A stretch of 64,000 bases of DNA, from NCBI GenBank assembly GCA_946403855.1, contig CAMJBH010000004.1:62001-126000 (forward strand). The letters are read 5' to 3'. Positions 45,888-54,722 of the stretch are shown here, piece after piece. The notes beneath the pieces were generated by a model. The model did no database searches. It was given only the letters and a program-made list of their open reading frames with translations, and was not told where the DNA came from. The translations under genes were made by a program, and so were the position numbers. How positions within the stretch are numbered: position 1 is the stretch's first letter; each line of letters starts with the position of its first letter. This DNA comes from an uncultured Bacteroidales bacterium (GTDB lineage: Bacteria > Bacteroidota > Bacteroidia > Bacteroidales > UBA932).

Positions 45888-47129
45888 ATGCAGGAAAGGA
45901 ATATAAGCGCCAACAATTTCGAACAGTGCCAGAAATGTTCGCTGTGCGAGACCGTATGCCCGGTTATGGCAAACAACCCAGATTATGCCGGTCCCAAGCG
46001 TTCCGGCCCCGACGGGGAGCGCTACCGCCTCAAAAACGGCATTTTCTACGAAGACTCTCTTAAGTACTGTCTCAATTGCAAGCGCTGCGAGGTAGCTTGT
46101 CCGTCAGGGGTGCGTATTGCAGACCTCATACAGCAAGCCCGCATAGACTTCAACACCAAACCGCCCAAACTTAGGGACGTGATGCTGGCAAGCACAGACC
46201 AGATGGGGCCGGTGGCCGGAGCATTCGCGCCGATAGTCAACTTCACCCTCGGCCTGTCGCCGGTCAAGAGCGTACTGGACTTCGCCATGGGAATCGACCA
46301 TCGCAGGACCCTGCCCAAGTATTCCTCTGAGACCTTCGTACATTGGTTCAAAAAGAACGCTGCGGCCTCCCAGGACGGATTCAAGAAGCACATAAGCTAC
46401 TTCCACGGTTGCTACGCCAACTATAACTACCCTCAGCTCGCCAAAGACTTCGTGGCCGTGATGAACGCTTTCGGCTACGGGGTTCACCTCATTGACGGGG
46501 AGCGTTGCTGCGGTGTGGCCAAAATCGCCAACGGCATGATAAATGCTGCGACCCGCGACGCAAAGATAAACATGGGAGCTTTCCGCAAGTCTGTTTCTGA
46601 AGGACGGGACATCATCACCGTGTCCACCACCTGCACTATGACGCTTCTGGAGGAATACCCTGAGCTTCTGAAGGTTGGCAACGACGACGTGAAGGAGCAC
46701 ATCAGCCTGTTCGAGAAGTTCATCTACAAGGCCATATCCTCTGGAGAAGTGAAACCCGTATGGAAAGAGGGATGGAAGGCCAAGGCCGCATATCACTGTC
46801 CCTGCCACCAGGAGCGTCTTGGACAGGGCATTTTCACGACGGAACTTCTGAAGATGATCCCCGGAATGGAACTTACCGAGCTGGAGAGCAACTGCTGCGG
46901 AATCGCCGGCACATATGGGTTCAAAAAAGAAAACTACAAAGTGTCCCAGCTGATAGGCAAGCCCCTTTTCGACGATATCGCCGCAGCCAAGCCCGACTTT
47001 GTGGCCTGCGAATGCGAGACCTGCAAATGGCAGATAGAAATGTCCACGGGAGTCCCTGTGAAGAATCCCGTGAGCATATTAGCTGGAGCTTTGGATCTGG
47101 AAAAGACCTCAGAGCTGAACCGCCCTTAA
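45888..47129 (+). CDS. glpC: Anaerobic glycerol-3-phosphate dehydrogenase subunit C
   Basis: 413 residues. Two [4Fe-4S] motifs, CQKCSLCETVCP (about 15-26) and CLNCKRCEVACP (about 64-75), precede two CCG domains: GCYANYNYP with RCCGVAK, and CPCHQERLG with NCCGIAGTYG. It links the GlpAB dehydrogenase to the membrane quinone pool. It is the last gene of glpABC; no glpK or glpF is seen here. The 3' end overlaps the convergent rimO by 21 bp. Confidence 0.94.
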   Translation: MQERNISANNFEQCQKCSLCETVCPVMANNPDYAGPKRSGPDGERYRLKNGIFYEDSLKYCLNCKRCEVACPSGVRIADLIQQARIDFNTKPPKLRDVMLASTDQMGPVAGAFAPIVNFTLGLSPVKSVLDFAMGIDHRRTLPKYSSETFVHWFKKNAAASQDGFKKHISYFHGCYANYNYPQLAKDFVAVMNAFGYGVHLIDGERCCGVAKIANGMINAATRDAKINMGAFRKSVSEGRDIITVSTTCTMTLLEEYPELLKVGNDDVKEHISLFEKFIYKAISSGEVKPVWKEGWKAKAAYHCPCHQERLGQGIFTTELLKMIPGMELTELESNCCGIAGTYGFKKENYKVSQLIGKPLFDDIAAAKPDFVACECETCKWQIEMSTGVPVKNPVSILAGALDLEKTSELNRP

Positions 47130-48389
47130 ATCATACTCGTCCGCAGAAGTAATGCGGACATCGATATAGGAGCCGATGAGTTTTTCGTCGGCTCTTTCTG
47201 TTTCTACAAGAATCTCCCCGTCCACTTCCGGGCTTTCGGCGAAACTCCGGCAGACCAGCGCGCCGTCCATAACGGCATCCACCAGCACACGCTCCACGGA
47301 GCCTACACGCGACTGGTTGAAGTCCAATGATATACCTGCCTGCAACGACATCAAGGCATCGAGCCTGCGGCGCTTTTCTTCTTCGGGCACATCGTCCTTC
47401 AGGTGAGAAGCGCCCCATGTGCCCTCCTCTTCGGAATAGCAGAATGCCCCAAGGCGTTCAAAACGTGCCCAGCGCACGAATTCGAGCAGTTCTTCGAACT
47501 CTTGAGGTCCTTCACCGGGATGGCCTACGATCATAGTGGTGCGCAGCACAACCCCCGGGACCTTTTCGCGCATGCGGGCAATAAGAGACCTGGTAGCAGC
47601 GGAATCAATGTGCCTGTGCATATTGGCGAGCACCGGGTCGGAGATATGTTGCAGAGGAATATCTAAATACTTGCATACCTTAGGATTGCTTGCCATCTGC
47701 TCAAGCACATCTTCAGGGAAGTCGCTCGGATATGAATAGTGAATGCGAAGCCTCTCCACTCCGTCTATCGCCGACAAACGCTCCAGGAGTTCCGCCAAGG
47801 CCCTGTGCCCGTAAAGGTCAAGTCCGTAGAAGGTAGTGTCCTGGGCAATGAGGATAAGCTCGCTCACGCCTTCGCCAACAAGTTGCCGGGCCTCGGCCAC
47901 GAGATCTTCCATCGGCACAGAACGATGAGCGCCACGTATAAAAGGGATTGCGCAATACGAGCAGCGCCGGTCGCAACCCTCGGAAATCTTCAGATAAGCA
48001 TACCCTCTGCGCTGTTCCTGCCTGCGGGAGATAAAACGCGAAGCCGGAGCCCCCAGGTACGCAAGGACAGGATTTAAATCCCTGGCACCGAACCATGCAT
48101 CTACTTCCGGTATTAGCTCCGGCATCTGAGCAGAGTAACGCTCGGACAGGCAGCCGAACACGACAAGCTTGGTCACTTCTCCCCTCTTCTTCGCCTCCAC
48201 TCCTTCCAGAACGGCCTGTATCGATTCTTCTTTGGCATCTCCAATGAAGCCGCAGGTGTTATAGAGCAGATAGTCGAAAGGAGCCTGGGTAACCAGCGCA
48301 AAATCTTCCGGCGGCAGAGCCGCCAGAAGATGCTCGGTGTCCACGCTGTTCTTTGAACAGCCCAGGGTTATGATCTTAATTCTCTTCAA
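47109..48389 (-). CDS. rimO: Ribosomal protein S12 methylthiotransferase
   Basis: 426 residues. The MTTase N-terminal domain (TLGCSKNSVDTEHL) and its three Cys (TLGCS, NTCGFI, FGCLSERY), the radical-SAM motif CDRRCSYCAIP (about 139-149) and a C-terminal TRAM domain are all present. It adds a methylthio group to an aspartate of ribosomal protein S12. It is the last gene of the nusB-led operon and overlaps the DUF5606 gene by 14 nt. Confidence 0.95.
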   Translation of the reverse strand: MKRIKIITLGCSKNSVDTEHLLAALPPEDFALVTQAPFDYLLYNTCGFIGDAKEESIQAVLEGVEAKKRGEVTKLVVFGCLSERYSAQMPELIPEVDAWFGARDLNPVLAYLGAPASRFISRRQEQRRGYAYLKISEGCDRRCSYCAIPFIRGAHRSVPMEDLVAEARQLVGEGVSELILIAQDTTFYGLDLYGHRALAELLERLSAIDGVERLRIHYSYPSDFPEDVLEQMASNPKVCKYLDIPLQHISDPVLANMHRHIDSAATRSLIARMREKVPGVVLRTTMIVGHPGEGPQEFEELLEFVRWARFERLGAFCYSEEEGTWGASHLKDDVPEEEKRRRLDALMSLQAGISLDFNQSRVGSVERVLVDAVMDGALVCRSFAESPEVDGEILVETERADEKLIGSYIDVRITSADEYDLRAVQL

Positions 48390-48807
48390 TTTCTTTTTCT
48401 CTTTCTTCGTCGGTCACAAAATCCAGGGATGCAAACTTCACCAGTTCGTCATACCAGTCCAGGACTTTCTTCATGTGAGACACATAGAAACGGTCCTCGT
48501 CATAATTGGGGACTGCCTTGGCAAAGAAAGCCTTGATTTCGTCGGAAGATGCTTTGGAAGAAGGAACCTCAGCTCCCTCATCGGCCGCTTTCTTCATGGC
48601 TGTAAACACGTCGGCAAGACGCATTTCGCCCTCTGAAGTGAAAATCGCTATGTCTGAAAGTGTGGATATACGGCTGTGGGCATCAAATGCCATGCGTTTT
48701 TTGTCGCTGAGCGACTCGGCAATTGCGCCGGTACGGGACTGTGCCAAATAAAGGAACAGTCCGTGATGTCCTGAAACGGACAGAATTTTTGCCAAATCTG
48801 TTTTCAT
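48376..48807 (-). CDS. DUF5606-family conserved Bacteroidota protein
   Basis: 143 residues, no signal peptide or membrane segment. The N-terminus (DLAKILSVSGHHGLFLYLAQSRTGAIAESL) and the HSRISTLSDIAIFTSEGE segment match the DUF5606 family, which is confined to Bacteroidota and has no established function. The C-terminus is acidic. It sits between coaE and rimO with overlaps on both sides, so it is part of the nusB-yajC-ybbR-coaE operon. Confidence 0.8.
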   Translation of the reverse strand: MKTDLAKILSVSGHHGLFLYLAQSRTGAIAESLSDKKRMAFDAHSRISTLSDIAIFTSEGEMRLADVFTAMKKAADEGAEVPSSKASSDEIKAFFAKAVPNYDEDRFYVSHMKKVLDWYDELVKFASLDFVTDEEREKEIEEN

Positions 48808-49325
48808 ATCTTGGTTTCTAAAAAATTATCTACTTGTCGGTACAACTGTTCGACTGAAGCATTGTTTTTTATCACGGCATCTACCCTTGCAAGGTCAAAA
48901 CTCTGAAGAGAGTCCCTTTTGCGCGCAAATCGGTTACGCGAATAACGGAGTCTCTTGGGGGCAGTTACAAGCAGCACCTTCTGATACACTCCGTCGAAAC
49001 ATGCCTTATCCATGGCTATCGCCGATTCTATGAAAGCCACGTCGCTGCGGGCAGCTTCCTGCCATGCTTTTATATCTTCCAGAAGCAGAGGATAAACCAT
49101 CGCCTCAAGCTTCTGCCGGAGAGCTTCGTCATCGAAAATGAGCGCCAGATTGCCGAACGCTATACCGAGTTCTGTTTCTATTCTGGACTTCAGTCCGGGC
49201 ACTTCTTCGTAGAGGCGCTTGCAGCGGCTGTCGCAGTCATAGACCGGATAGCCTTTCGAGAGCAGATACTTGCACACGGTGGATTTTCCGCCCCCGATAG
49301 GACCTGTCACGAGCACTGTGGTCAT
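48804..49325 (-). CDS. coaE: Dephospho-CoA kinase
   Basis: 173 residues from the ATG at 49325, which overlaps the ybbR stop (ATGA). The P-loop GPIGGGKST (7-15), the YDCDSRCKRL region and FIESAIAM are typical. It phosphorylates dephospho-CoA in the last step of CoA synthesis. At 173 residues it is a little shorter than the E. coli enzyme (206). Confidence 0.92.
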   Translation of the reverse strand: MTTVLVTGPIGGGKSTVCKYLLSKGYPVYDCDSRCKRLYEEVPGLKSRIETELGIAFGNLALIFDDEALRQKLEAMVYPLLLEDIKAWQEAARSDVAFIESAIAMDKACFDGVYQKVLLVTAPKRLRYSRNRFARKRDSLQSFDLARVDAVIKNNASVEQLYRQVDNFLETKI

Positions 49326-50251
49326 GGCGTGTCCTCCCTTACCATGCAATCGAACAGTTCCCTGTCCAGACGCCATTCCAGCACATAAGCGGGAACATTG
49401 TCGGCCCTGGGCACACAGCGTCCGGATTCAGACTTGAGGAACTCCTCGTAGTCCACGTAGAACTCGCAAGTCGCAGAAGGATCGCTCCTGGTCGGGAACT
49501 CGCAAAGGAACACAGCTTCCGAGCGGGACGGATACACGGAGAAGGCAACATCGGGAGGGACATTGCGGACCCCAATACTGACCTCGGAGCGCATTTCCAC
49601 ATAGCGCACGACCTCAAGCGACCAGGTGACGTCTTTTTCGGACATCCTCAGCCCCTGGGGAGCTACCAGCTTTACGACACCGCCCATACTCTTGGACAAG
49701 TCGTTCAGGCTCAGTGCTTTTGTCAGTATCTCATCGACGGAGGCAAGCTTGGCTGCGTCGCCGTATATCACAACGGAGTCCGGCTCCACATCAATGGGAC
49801 CAGCGGCCATGTACTGAGCTTTGTAAGAAGCGGAATAGACGGCGCGCACAGGCACCACCTTATAATCCTCTTCGTCAAACTCGAATACATAGTTCTGATT
49901 CAGGAATGTAACCAGCTCCACTCCTTCTCCGAACAGCTCGGATGAGTACTTGGCCATCTCTGCGGCTGGAACTATGTATTTATCGCCTCCAGACGGCACC
50001 AGATCCTCGACATGCACATCGAGGTGAATGTCGTTCTTCTGATGCTTGAGGCGCATAAGCCGGAAACCGGTGGCGGAACAGCGTGCGCTGACAGACACCG
50101 CGACCCTGGACGCCGCCGCCCGCCCCTTCAAAGCGCTGTGGGCAACAACCGACACGTTCACAACCCCCGTATATGTCTGGGAAAGGTTATGAATCAGCCA
50201 GATGCTGCCGGAGAGCAAGAAGCAGAGAAGAAACTGGGTCCAGAGTTTCAA
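49322..50251 (-). CDS. YbbR-domain protein
   Basis: 309 residues. A single N-terminal membrane helix (LWTQFLLCFLLSGSIWLIH, about 3-21) is followed by an extracytoplasmic region with YbbR-like repeats; one is visible around VPVRAVYSASYKAQYMAAGPIDVEPDSVVIYGD. In Firmicutes, YbbR (CdaR) modulates the c-di-AMP cyclase CdaA, but no cyclase gene is nearby and the Bacteroidota version is functionally unassigned. Its place between yajC and coaE is the usual one in this phylum. Confidence 0.8.
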   Translation of the reverse strand: MKLWTQFLLCFLLSGSIWLIHNLSQTYTGVVNVSVVAHSALKGRAAASRVAVSVSARCSATGFRLMRLKHQKNDIHLDVHVEDLVPSGGDKYIVPAAEMAKYSSELFGEGVELVTFLNQNYVFEFDEEDYKVVPVRAVYSASYKAQYMAAGPIDVEPDSVVIYGDAAKLASVDEILTKALSLNDLSKSMGGVVKLVAPQGLRMSEKDVTWSLEVVRYVEMRSEVSIGVRNVPPDVAFSVYPSRSEAVFLCEFPTRSDPSATCEFYVDYEEFLKSESGRCVPRADNVPAYVLEWRLDRELFDCMVREDTP

Positions 50252-50254
50252 TTA

Positions 50255-50626
50255 TTATTTCTTTTCGTTGCCGGTCTCGGCGGGTGCTGCGGGTGCTGCG
50301 GGAGCGGCGGCAGGATCCTTCTGAAGAGAAGCCTTGTCGATACGCAGTTTCACGTCACCGTCAACCTTAAGGAGCACGGTACGTTCGTTTACTTCGGCGA
50401 TTGTGCCATAGATACCGCCGGCGGTGATCACCTTGTCCCCTTTCTTAAGAGAGTTGCGGAACTGCTCCATCTCTTTCTGCTGTTTGCGCTGGGGGCGAAT
50501 CATGAAGAGCCACATGATTGCGAAAATGGCGATGAGCATGATCCACATGGACCAACCGCCGCCCTGAGGCTGGGCCTGGGCGCCTGCTGCGGGTGCAGCC
50601 TGAAGTACGAAAGTCAGAAAATTCAT
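50255..50626 (-). CDS. yajC: Preprotein translocase accessory subunit YajC
   Basis: 123 residues. One membrane helix (WSMWIMLIAIFAIMWLFMI, about 25-43) is followed by RPQRKQQKEMEQFRNSLKKGDKVITAGGIYG, the diagnostic YajC segment. The C-terminus is Ala/Pro-rich. It associates with SecDF at the inner membrane. It lies 4 nt after nusB. Confidence 0.93.
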   Translation of the reverse strand: MNFLTFVLQAAPAAGAQAQPQGGGWSMWIMLIAIFAIMWLFMIRPQRKQQKEMEQFRNSLKKGDKVITAGGIYGTIAEVNERTVLLKVDGDVKLRIDKASLQKDPAAAPAAPAAPAETGNEKK

Positions 50627-50630
50627 AAAT

Positions 50631-51548
50631 CTATTCTTTATTGATTAATTTATCCAGGACTCCGTTCACAAACGCCTTGCTTTCAGGCGTACTGTAGAAC
50701 TTGGAAATCTCTACGAACTCATTTATGGTAGTACGGTAGTCGATGTTCTTGAAAGCGTCCGCTTCGGCCAGACCGCAGATGATGAGCGCTAGGTCGGTTG
50801 CACAAATACGGCCGGTATCCCATTTGGGCGTCACTTCCGAGACCCTGCGGGCATAGTCGTCAAAATTGCGGTAGGCGGTGCGCACCAGGTTGAACACGAA
50901 AGCCTTGTCGCTCTCCTTTCCCTCCGAACCGGGCATCTGGCTCAGGTACAACTCGGGAAGGCTCCACAGACGGCCCTTCCCCACCTGCTCCAAAGAACGG
51001 CAGCACCAGCTCAGCGCATATTCCAGCTCGTCATTCCAGTAAATGGAAAGGTCTTCCAGGATGTCTTCAAGTTCCTTATTGTCGGGCAGTTCCTGCTCGA
51101 AGATACGGCAGAACAGATCGGCATCACTTGCAAGGGATGTTTCTTTTGAATCGAGGTACTCTTTAAAGTAGTCCCTGCCACGGACGGACTCGTACAAATG
51201 GCGCAGGAACATGTCGTCGTTCTCCCAGGATATCTTCTTCTTTTTCAAGAGTTTATTGAAATCCGGATCCTCAGCGAAAACGCGGGCCAGCGCATTTTCG
51301 GCAAACTTCATGTTCGGGTTGAGTTCTTCGTCAGTAGGATTGAATTTGGTCCGTGCAGCTTCGATACGCGCACGCGCCTCCTCGGTCAGAGGCACAATGA
51401 GGGCCAGCAGACGCAAATACAGATCTCGGGTCGATTCGCATGACCTTTCGAGCTCGTACTCTATGTCAGAGAGCGTCATAGCAGGATTTTCCACGCGCGA
51501 ATAAACAGCCTTGAAAGCCTTTATCCGGAGGATTCTTCTGTTCAGCAT
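50631..51548 (-). CDS. nusB: Transcription antitermination factor NusB, long Bacteroidota form
   Basis: 305 residues from the ATG at 51548 (MLNRRILRIKAFKAVYS); classical NusB has about 140. The N-terminal RIKAFKAVYSR helix and the C-terminal NusB domain (WDTGRICATDLALIICGLAEA, TTINEFVEISKFYSTPESKAFVNGVLD) are clear, with an inserted helical region in between. It takes part in rRNA antitermination with NusE. It heads a six-gene operon. Confidence 0.9.
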   Translation of the reverse strand: MLNRRILRIKAFKAVYSRVENPAMTLSDIEYELERSCESTRDLYLRLLALIVPLTEEARARIEAARTKFNPTDEELNPNMKFAENALARVFAEDPDFNKLLKKKKISWENDDMFLRHLYESVRGRDYFKEYLDSKETSLASDADLFCRIFEQELPDNKELEDILEDLSIYWNDELEYALSWCCRSLEQVGKGRLWSLPELYLSQMPGSEGKESDKAFVFNLVRTAYRNFDDYARRVSEVTPKWDTGRICATDLALIICGLAEADAFKNIDYRTTINEFVEISKFYSTPESKAFVNGVLDKLINKE

Positions 51549-51570
51549 AAATTTCAAACAAATTTTACTG

Positions 51571-51578
51571 CAAAGATA
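51571..51578 (-). promoter_or_regulatory. Bacteroidota -7 promoter element for the nusB operon
   Basis: Minus-strand TATCTTTG, 22 nt upstream of the nusB ATG and divergent from the PUR-gene promoter. Confidence 0.65.
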
Positions 51579-51601
51579 ACACGTAATCTGAGAAAAAATT
51601 A

Positions 51602-51609
51602 TATTTTTG
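51602..51609 (+). promoter_or_regulatory. Bacteroidota -7 promoter element for the PUR gene
   Basis: TATTTTTG, 25 nt before the ATG at 51635. Confidence 0.65.
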
Positions 51610-51634
51610 CACAAATCATTATTAATTTTTTGTT

Positions 51635-51976
51635 ATGTACAGAGACGATTACGATCCGGCGGGATTTCAGGAGCGCAATTCCGAGGATGTTTATTCCAAA
51701 CCCGTCAGGGCCGGCAAGCGTACCTATTTCTTCGATGTCAAATCGACTAAGGGTAACAACGATTTCTTCCTTACTATAACCGAAAGCAAGCGCAGGAACA
51801 ACCCCGACGGGTCTTTTACCTACGACAAGCACAAGATCTTCCTGTATAAAGAAGATTTCGACAAATTCAAAGAAGGTCTGGACGAAGTCATCAATTACAT
51901 CACCGACAAGTGCTTCGGAGGTGTAATCCCTCAGAGGGAACCCGAAGAAAAGTCTGTTGAATTCGAAGACCTGTAG
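51635..51976 (+). CDS. PUR-domain nucleic-acid-binding protein (DUF3276)
   Basis: 113 residues. The single PUR repeat is visible in AGKRTYFFDVKSTKGNNDFFLTITESKR and HKIFLYKEDFDKFKEGLDEVI, as in the bacterial PUR-alpha-like proteins of Bacteroidota and Spirochaetes. It binds single-stranded DNA or RNA by family knowledge. It is the first gene of a short unit with the MTA/SAH deaminase and purine nucleoside phosphorylase, 4 nt before the next start. Confidence 0.88.
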   Translation: MYRDDYDPAGFQERNSEDVYSKPVRAGKRTYFFDVKSTKGNNDFFLTITESKRRNNPDGSFTYDKHKIFLYKEDFDKFKEGLDEVINYITDKCFGGVIPQREPEEKSVEFEDL

Positions 51977-51980
51977 CAAC

Positions 51981-53249
51981 ATGATATTGCTCAGGAATAT
52001 AGAGATTGACGGTTCTGCCTGCGACGTCCTCATAGAGAAGGACTTGATATCAAAAATAGCCCCTGCCGGCAGCAGTCGCGCCTGGGAGCTTGCCGGAGAC
52101 ATCGAAATGATGGATTGCAGCGGCAAGGTCGCCGTTCCCGGTTTCATTAACATGCATACCCACGCCGGAATGTCCCTCATGCGTGGCATTGGAGAGGATA
52201 TGCTGTTCCACGATTGGCTGAAAAAAATTTGGGCCGTCGAAGATAAATTCGATTCCGATTTTGTTTATTGGAGCACCAAGGTAGCGTGTCTGGAGATGCT
52301 CCGGACAGGCACGACCACGTTCAACGACCAGTATTGGTTTTTCCCTGCCGCCCACCAGGCTGCAGTGGAAATGGGTGTGCGTCATTCCCTGGGGTACGAC
52401 ATGATAGACAAGGGCGATCCTGAAGAGGCGGAACGTGAGAAGGACCAGTGCCTTCGCTGGTATGAGCGGGCTCATGACATATGGGAGAAAGGCAGCATCT
52501 ACCAAGTTGCCTTCCATGCAGTTTATTCCGTAAGCGAAGGGCTAATCCGCTGGATTTCCGAATTCGCAAGGGAGAAGGACCTCAACCTCCACATTCATTT
52601 GTGCGAAACCCGCGAGGAGGTCGAAGACTGCAAAGCCGCACACGGAGGGCTCACCCCGGTCGAATACCTCGAGGAGCTTGGCGTCCTCGGGCCCAACCTG
52701 CTGGCCGCCCACACCTTGTGGGTATCCGAACACGACATAGAGCTGCTGGCCAAACGCGGAGTGCACTGCATACACAACATCAACTCCAACGCCAAGCTTT
52801 CTTCGGGATACAAGTTCCTCTACAACGAGATGCGCGATGCCGGAATCAATATCTGCATAGGCACCGACGGATGCGCGTCCTCCAACAATCTGGATCTGCT
52901 GGAAGCCATGAAGACCGCAGCCCTGTTCCAGAAAGCCTGGCGGGGCGACCCCAAGGCTCTCCCGCTCGACGAATTGCTGGCCATGGGCACGGTGAACGGA
53001 GCTAAAGCTCTCAATATCAACGCCGGTAAGCTGGTCGAAGGCGCTCTTGCCGATATCAGTATAGTCGATACCGACAATACCTTCTTCCTCTCCCCCGGCA
53101 GTTTCCTTGCCAATTTCATCTATTCCGCACACTCCGACTGCATCGACTCCGTCATCTGCGGCGGCCGCTTCGTAATGCGCCACCGTGAAGTTGAAGGCGA
53201 ACGCGAAATCATCGAGCATGCACGGAAAGAAATCAAACGTATGCTATAA
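51981..53249 (+). CDS. Amidohydrolase, probable MTA/S-adenosylhomocysteine deaminase
   Basis: 422 residues from the ATG at 51981 (MILLRNIEI). The metal-binding HTH in NMHTHAGMSLMRG (about 56-68), LHIHLCETREE and GTDGCASSNNLDLL follow the pattern of the MtaD/TrzN/AtzA family. Deamination of S-adenosylhomocysteine or methylthioadenosine to the inosyl derivative is likely, and the next gene encodes a purine nucleoside phosphorylase. Guanine or other aminohydrolase activity cannot be excluded. Confidence 0.85.
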   Translation: MILLRNIEIDGSACDVLIEKDLISKIAPAGSSRAWELAGDIEMMDCSGKVAVPGFINMHTHAGMSLMRGIGEDMLFHDWLKKIWAVEDKFDSDFVYWSTKVACLEMLRTGTTTFNDQYWFFPAAHQAAVEMGVRHSLGYDMIDKGDPEEAEREKDQCLRWYERAHDIWEKGSIYQVAFHAVYSVSEGLIRWISEFAREKDLNLHIHLCETREEVEDCKAAHGGLTPVEYLEELGVLGPNLLAAHTLWVSEHDIELLAKRGVHCIHNINSNAKLSSGYKFLYNEMRDAGINICIGTDGCASSNNLDLLEAMKTAALFQKAWRGDPKALPLDELLAMGTVNGAKALNINAGKLVEGALADISIVDTDNTFFLSPGSFLANFIYSAHSDCIDSVICGGRFVMRHREVEGEREIIEHARKEIKRML

Positions 53250-53253
53250 CACT

Positions 53254-54081
53254 ATGGACGAAAGAACCGAAAGAATCAACCATGCCGCGCGCTATGTGAA
53301 ATCTTGCATAGGCCAGGAACTGCCCACCGTGGGCATAGTGCTTGGAAGCGGTCTCGGCAATCTTGCCGAACAGATTAATGATCAGGTGGTAATACCCTAT
53401 CATGACATACCTGAGTTCCCTATGTCAACAGCAGTTGGCCACAAGGGCAATTTCATTTATGGCACCCTCGGTGGCAAGAAGGTCATAGCCATGCAGGGAC
53501 GCCTGCATTTCTACGAAGGCTATCCCATGGAGCTGGTTACCCTCGGCATAAGGGTCATGAAACTCCTCGGCATCGAGTTCCTGTTCGTCTCGAACGCCGC
53601 AGGCGGAACCAACATTGAGTATCATGTCGGCGACCTGGTCATCATCAAGGACCACATCAACATGATGCCCAATCCTCTCATCGGCCCCAATCTTGCTGAA
53701 TTCGGTCCCCGTTTCCCGGACATGACCTGCGCCTACGACCTTGAGCTTCAGAACCTTGCCGAAAAGATCGGCATACAGCTCGGGCTCAATCTGCACCGCG
53801 GCGTCTATTTCGGCAGCACCGGTCCTACCTATGAGACCCCGGCCGAGATCCGGTTCTTCCGCGAAGTCGGCGCCGACCTGGTGGGTATGTCCACCATTCC
53901 TGAGGTCATCGTGGCACGTCACTGCGGCATACGCGTATTCGGCATGTCAGTCGTGACCAACGAAGCCAACAGCCGCAACGTCCCCCGCAACTTCAACGAC
54001 GGCGACGATGTGGTCAAACAGGCCGGAATCGCCGCCGACGTCATGTCGGAACTGTTCCGTCGGATGATAGAGGCCCTGTAG
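53254..54081 (+). CDS. Purine nucleoside phosphorylase, trimeric type
   Basis: 275 residues from the ATG at 53254 (MDERTERINHAAR), 4 nt after the deaminase. Family motifs are VLGSGLGNLAEQI (about 28-40), SNAAGGTN, HINMMPNPLIGPN, YFGSTGPTYETPAEIRF and GMSVVTNEANS. It cleaves inosine and guanosine with phosphate. With the upstream deaminase it forms a purine or SAM-cycle salvage route. A terminator-like hairpin follows the gene. Confidence 0.93.
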   Translation: MDERTERINHAARYVKSCIGQELPTVGIVLGSGLGNLAEQINDQVVIPYHDIPEFPMSTAVGHKGNFIYGTLGGKKVIAMQGRLHFYEGYPMELVTLGIRVMKLLGIEFLFVSNAAGGTNIEYHVGDLVIIKDHINMMPNPLIGPNLAEFGPRFPDMTCAYDLELQNLAEKIGIQLGLNLHRGVYFGSTGPTYETPAEIRFFREVGADLVGMSTIPEVIVARHCGIRVFGMSVVTNEANSRNVPRNFNDGDDVVKQAGIAADVMSELFRRMIEAL

Positions 54082-54090
54082 CAATCTACC

Positions 54091-54132
54091 CCTGCCTCTG
54101 ACAAGTTGTGAGGCAGGTCCCTGCGTTTTTTT
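54091..54132 (+). terminator. Probable terminator of the PUR-deaminase-phosphorylase unit
   Basis: The 8-bp stem CCTGCCTC/GAGGCAGG (54091-54098 and 54110-54117) with an 11-nt loop is followed, after an 8-nt gap, by seven T residues. The gap makes it weaker than a canonical terminator. Confidence 0.55.
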
Positions 54133-54220
54133 CGTGCGCCTCGGTCCACCACTTGGACCTTCAAGCACGTTTTCAACCGTTTTCGTGCGCCTCGGTCCAT
54201 TGACTGGACCGAGGCGCACG
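54131..54220. repeat. Two tandem palindromic repeats downstream of the nucleoside phosphorylase gene
   Basis: The sequence CGTGCGCCTCGGTCCA occurs at 54133-54148 and again at 54184-54199. The second copy forms a perfect 16-bp hairpin with 54205-54220 (5-nt loop). The first forms a similar hairpin whose central five base pairs are replaced (pairing at GGTCCA/TGGACC and CGTGC/GCACG). The rest of the 226-bp interval (54082-54307) holds the terminator above and no gene. Confidence 0.75.
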
Positions 54221-54307
54221 CTTCGCTGAATCTGGAGAACTGGGATCCTTCTTTTTTCAAGAAAACGACTAACCGAAATTTCTTATGACCTTTCTAGTCG
54301 ATGGTCA

Positions 54308-54721
54308 TTATTCAAGGATGTCATCTATGATGGGATAGATATCTTCTTCTGCCTTGTAGGGATAGATGTGGAAATACCTATCCCCCGTGAGCATTGCTGA
54401 GAGGCTCGTTCGGCCCTTGTCGTAGAAGATATGAACAGGGATGCCGTGGGTTTCGGCATAGGCTAGTTCATACCCTACGCCCAACGACGGTGTGGAGCAT
54501 TCCGCTATCACTACATCGGCCTGCCGAAGCCATGCGGTATCCTGCTCGTAGATGGCCACGTCGCGGTCTATCAGGCCCTCTGTCTTACTCTTAGAGAGGT
54601 CGCCCACATGCTCGGTCAGCACGATGTGACGTTGCTGGATGTATTCTATGATGCGCTTGTACAGCTCAGCATCCTGACGTCCGCCACGGATAGAACCGGC
54701 AAAATAAACTTTCTTTTTCAT
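54308..54721 (-). CDS. DNPH1/RCL-like 2'-deoxynucleoside 5'-monophosphate N-hydrolase family protein
   Basis: 137 residues. The N-terminal KVYFAGSIRGGRQDAELYKRI, EHVGDLSK, DTAWLRQADVVIAECSTPSLGVGYELAYA and a final SLSAMLTGDRYF segment follow the animal DNPH1 (RCL) enzyme closely in order and spacing, including the acidic catalytic residue in GVGYELA. The related nucleoside 2-deoxyribosyltransferases share the fold. Expected to cleave the N-glycosidic bond of deoxynucleoside monophosphates. It lies 1 nt after the PLD-like gene. Confidence 0.82.
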   Translation of the reverse strand: MKKKVYFAGSIRGGRQDAELYKRIIEYIQQRHIVLTEHVGDLSKSKTEGLIDRDVAIYEQDTAWLRQADVVIAECSTPSLGVGYELAYAETHGIPVHIFYDKGRTSLSAMLTGDRYFHIYPYKAEEDIYPIIDDILE

Positions 54722-54722
54722 G

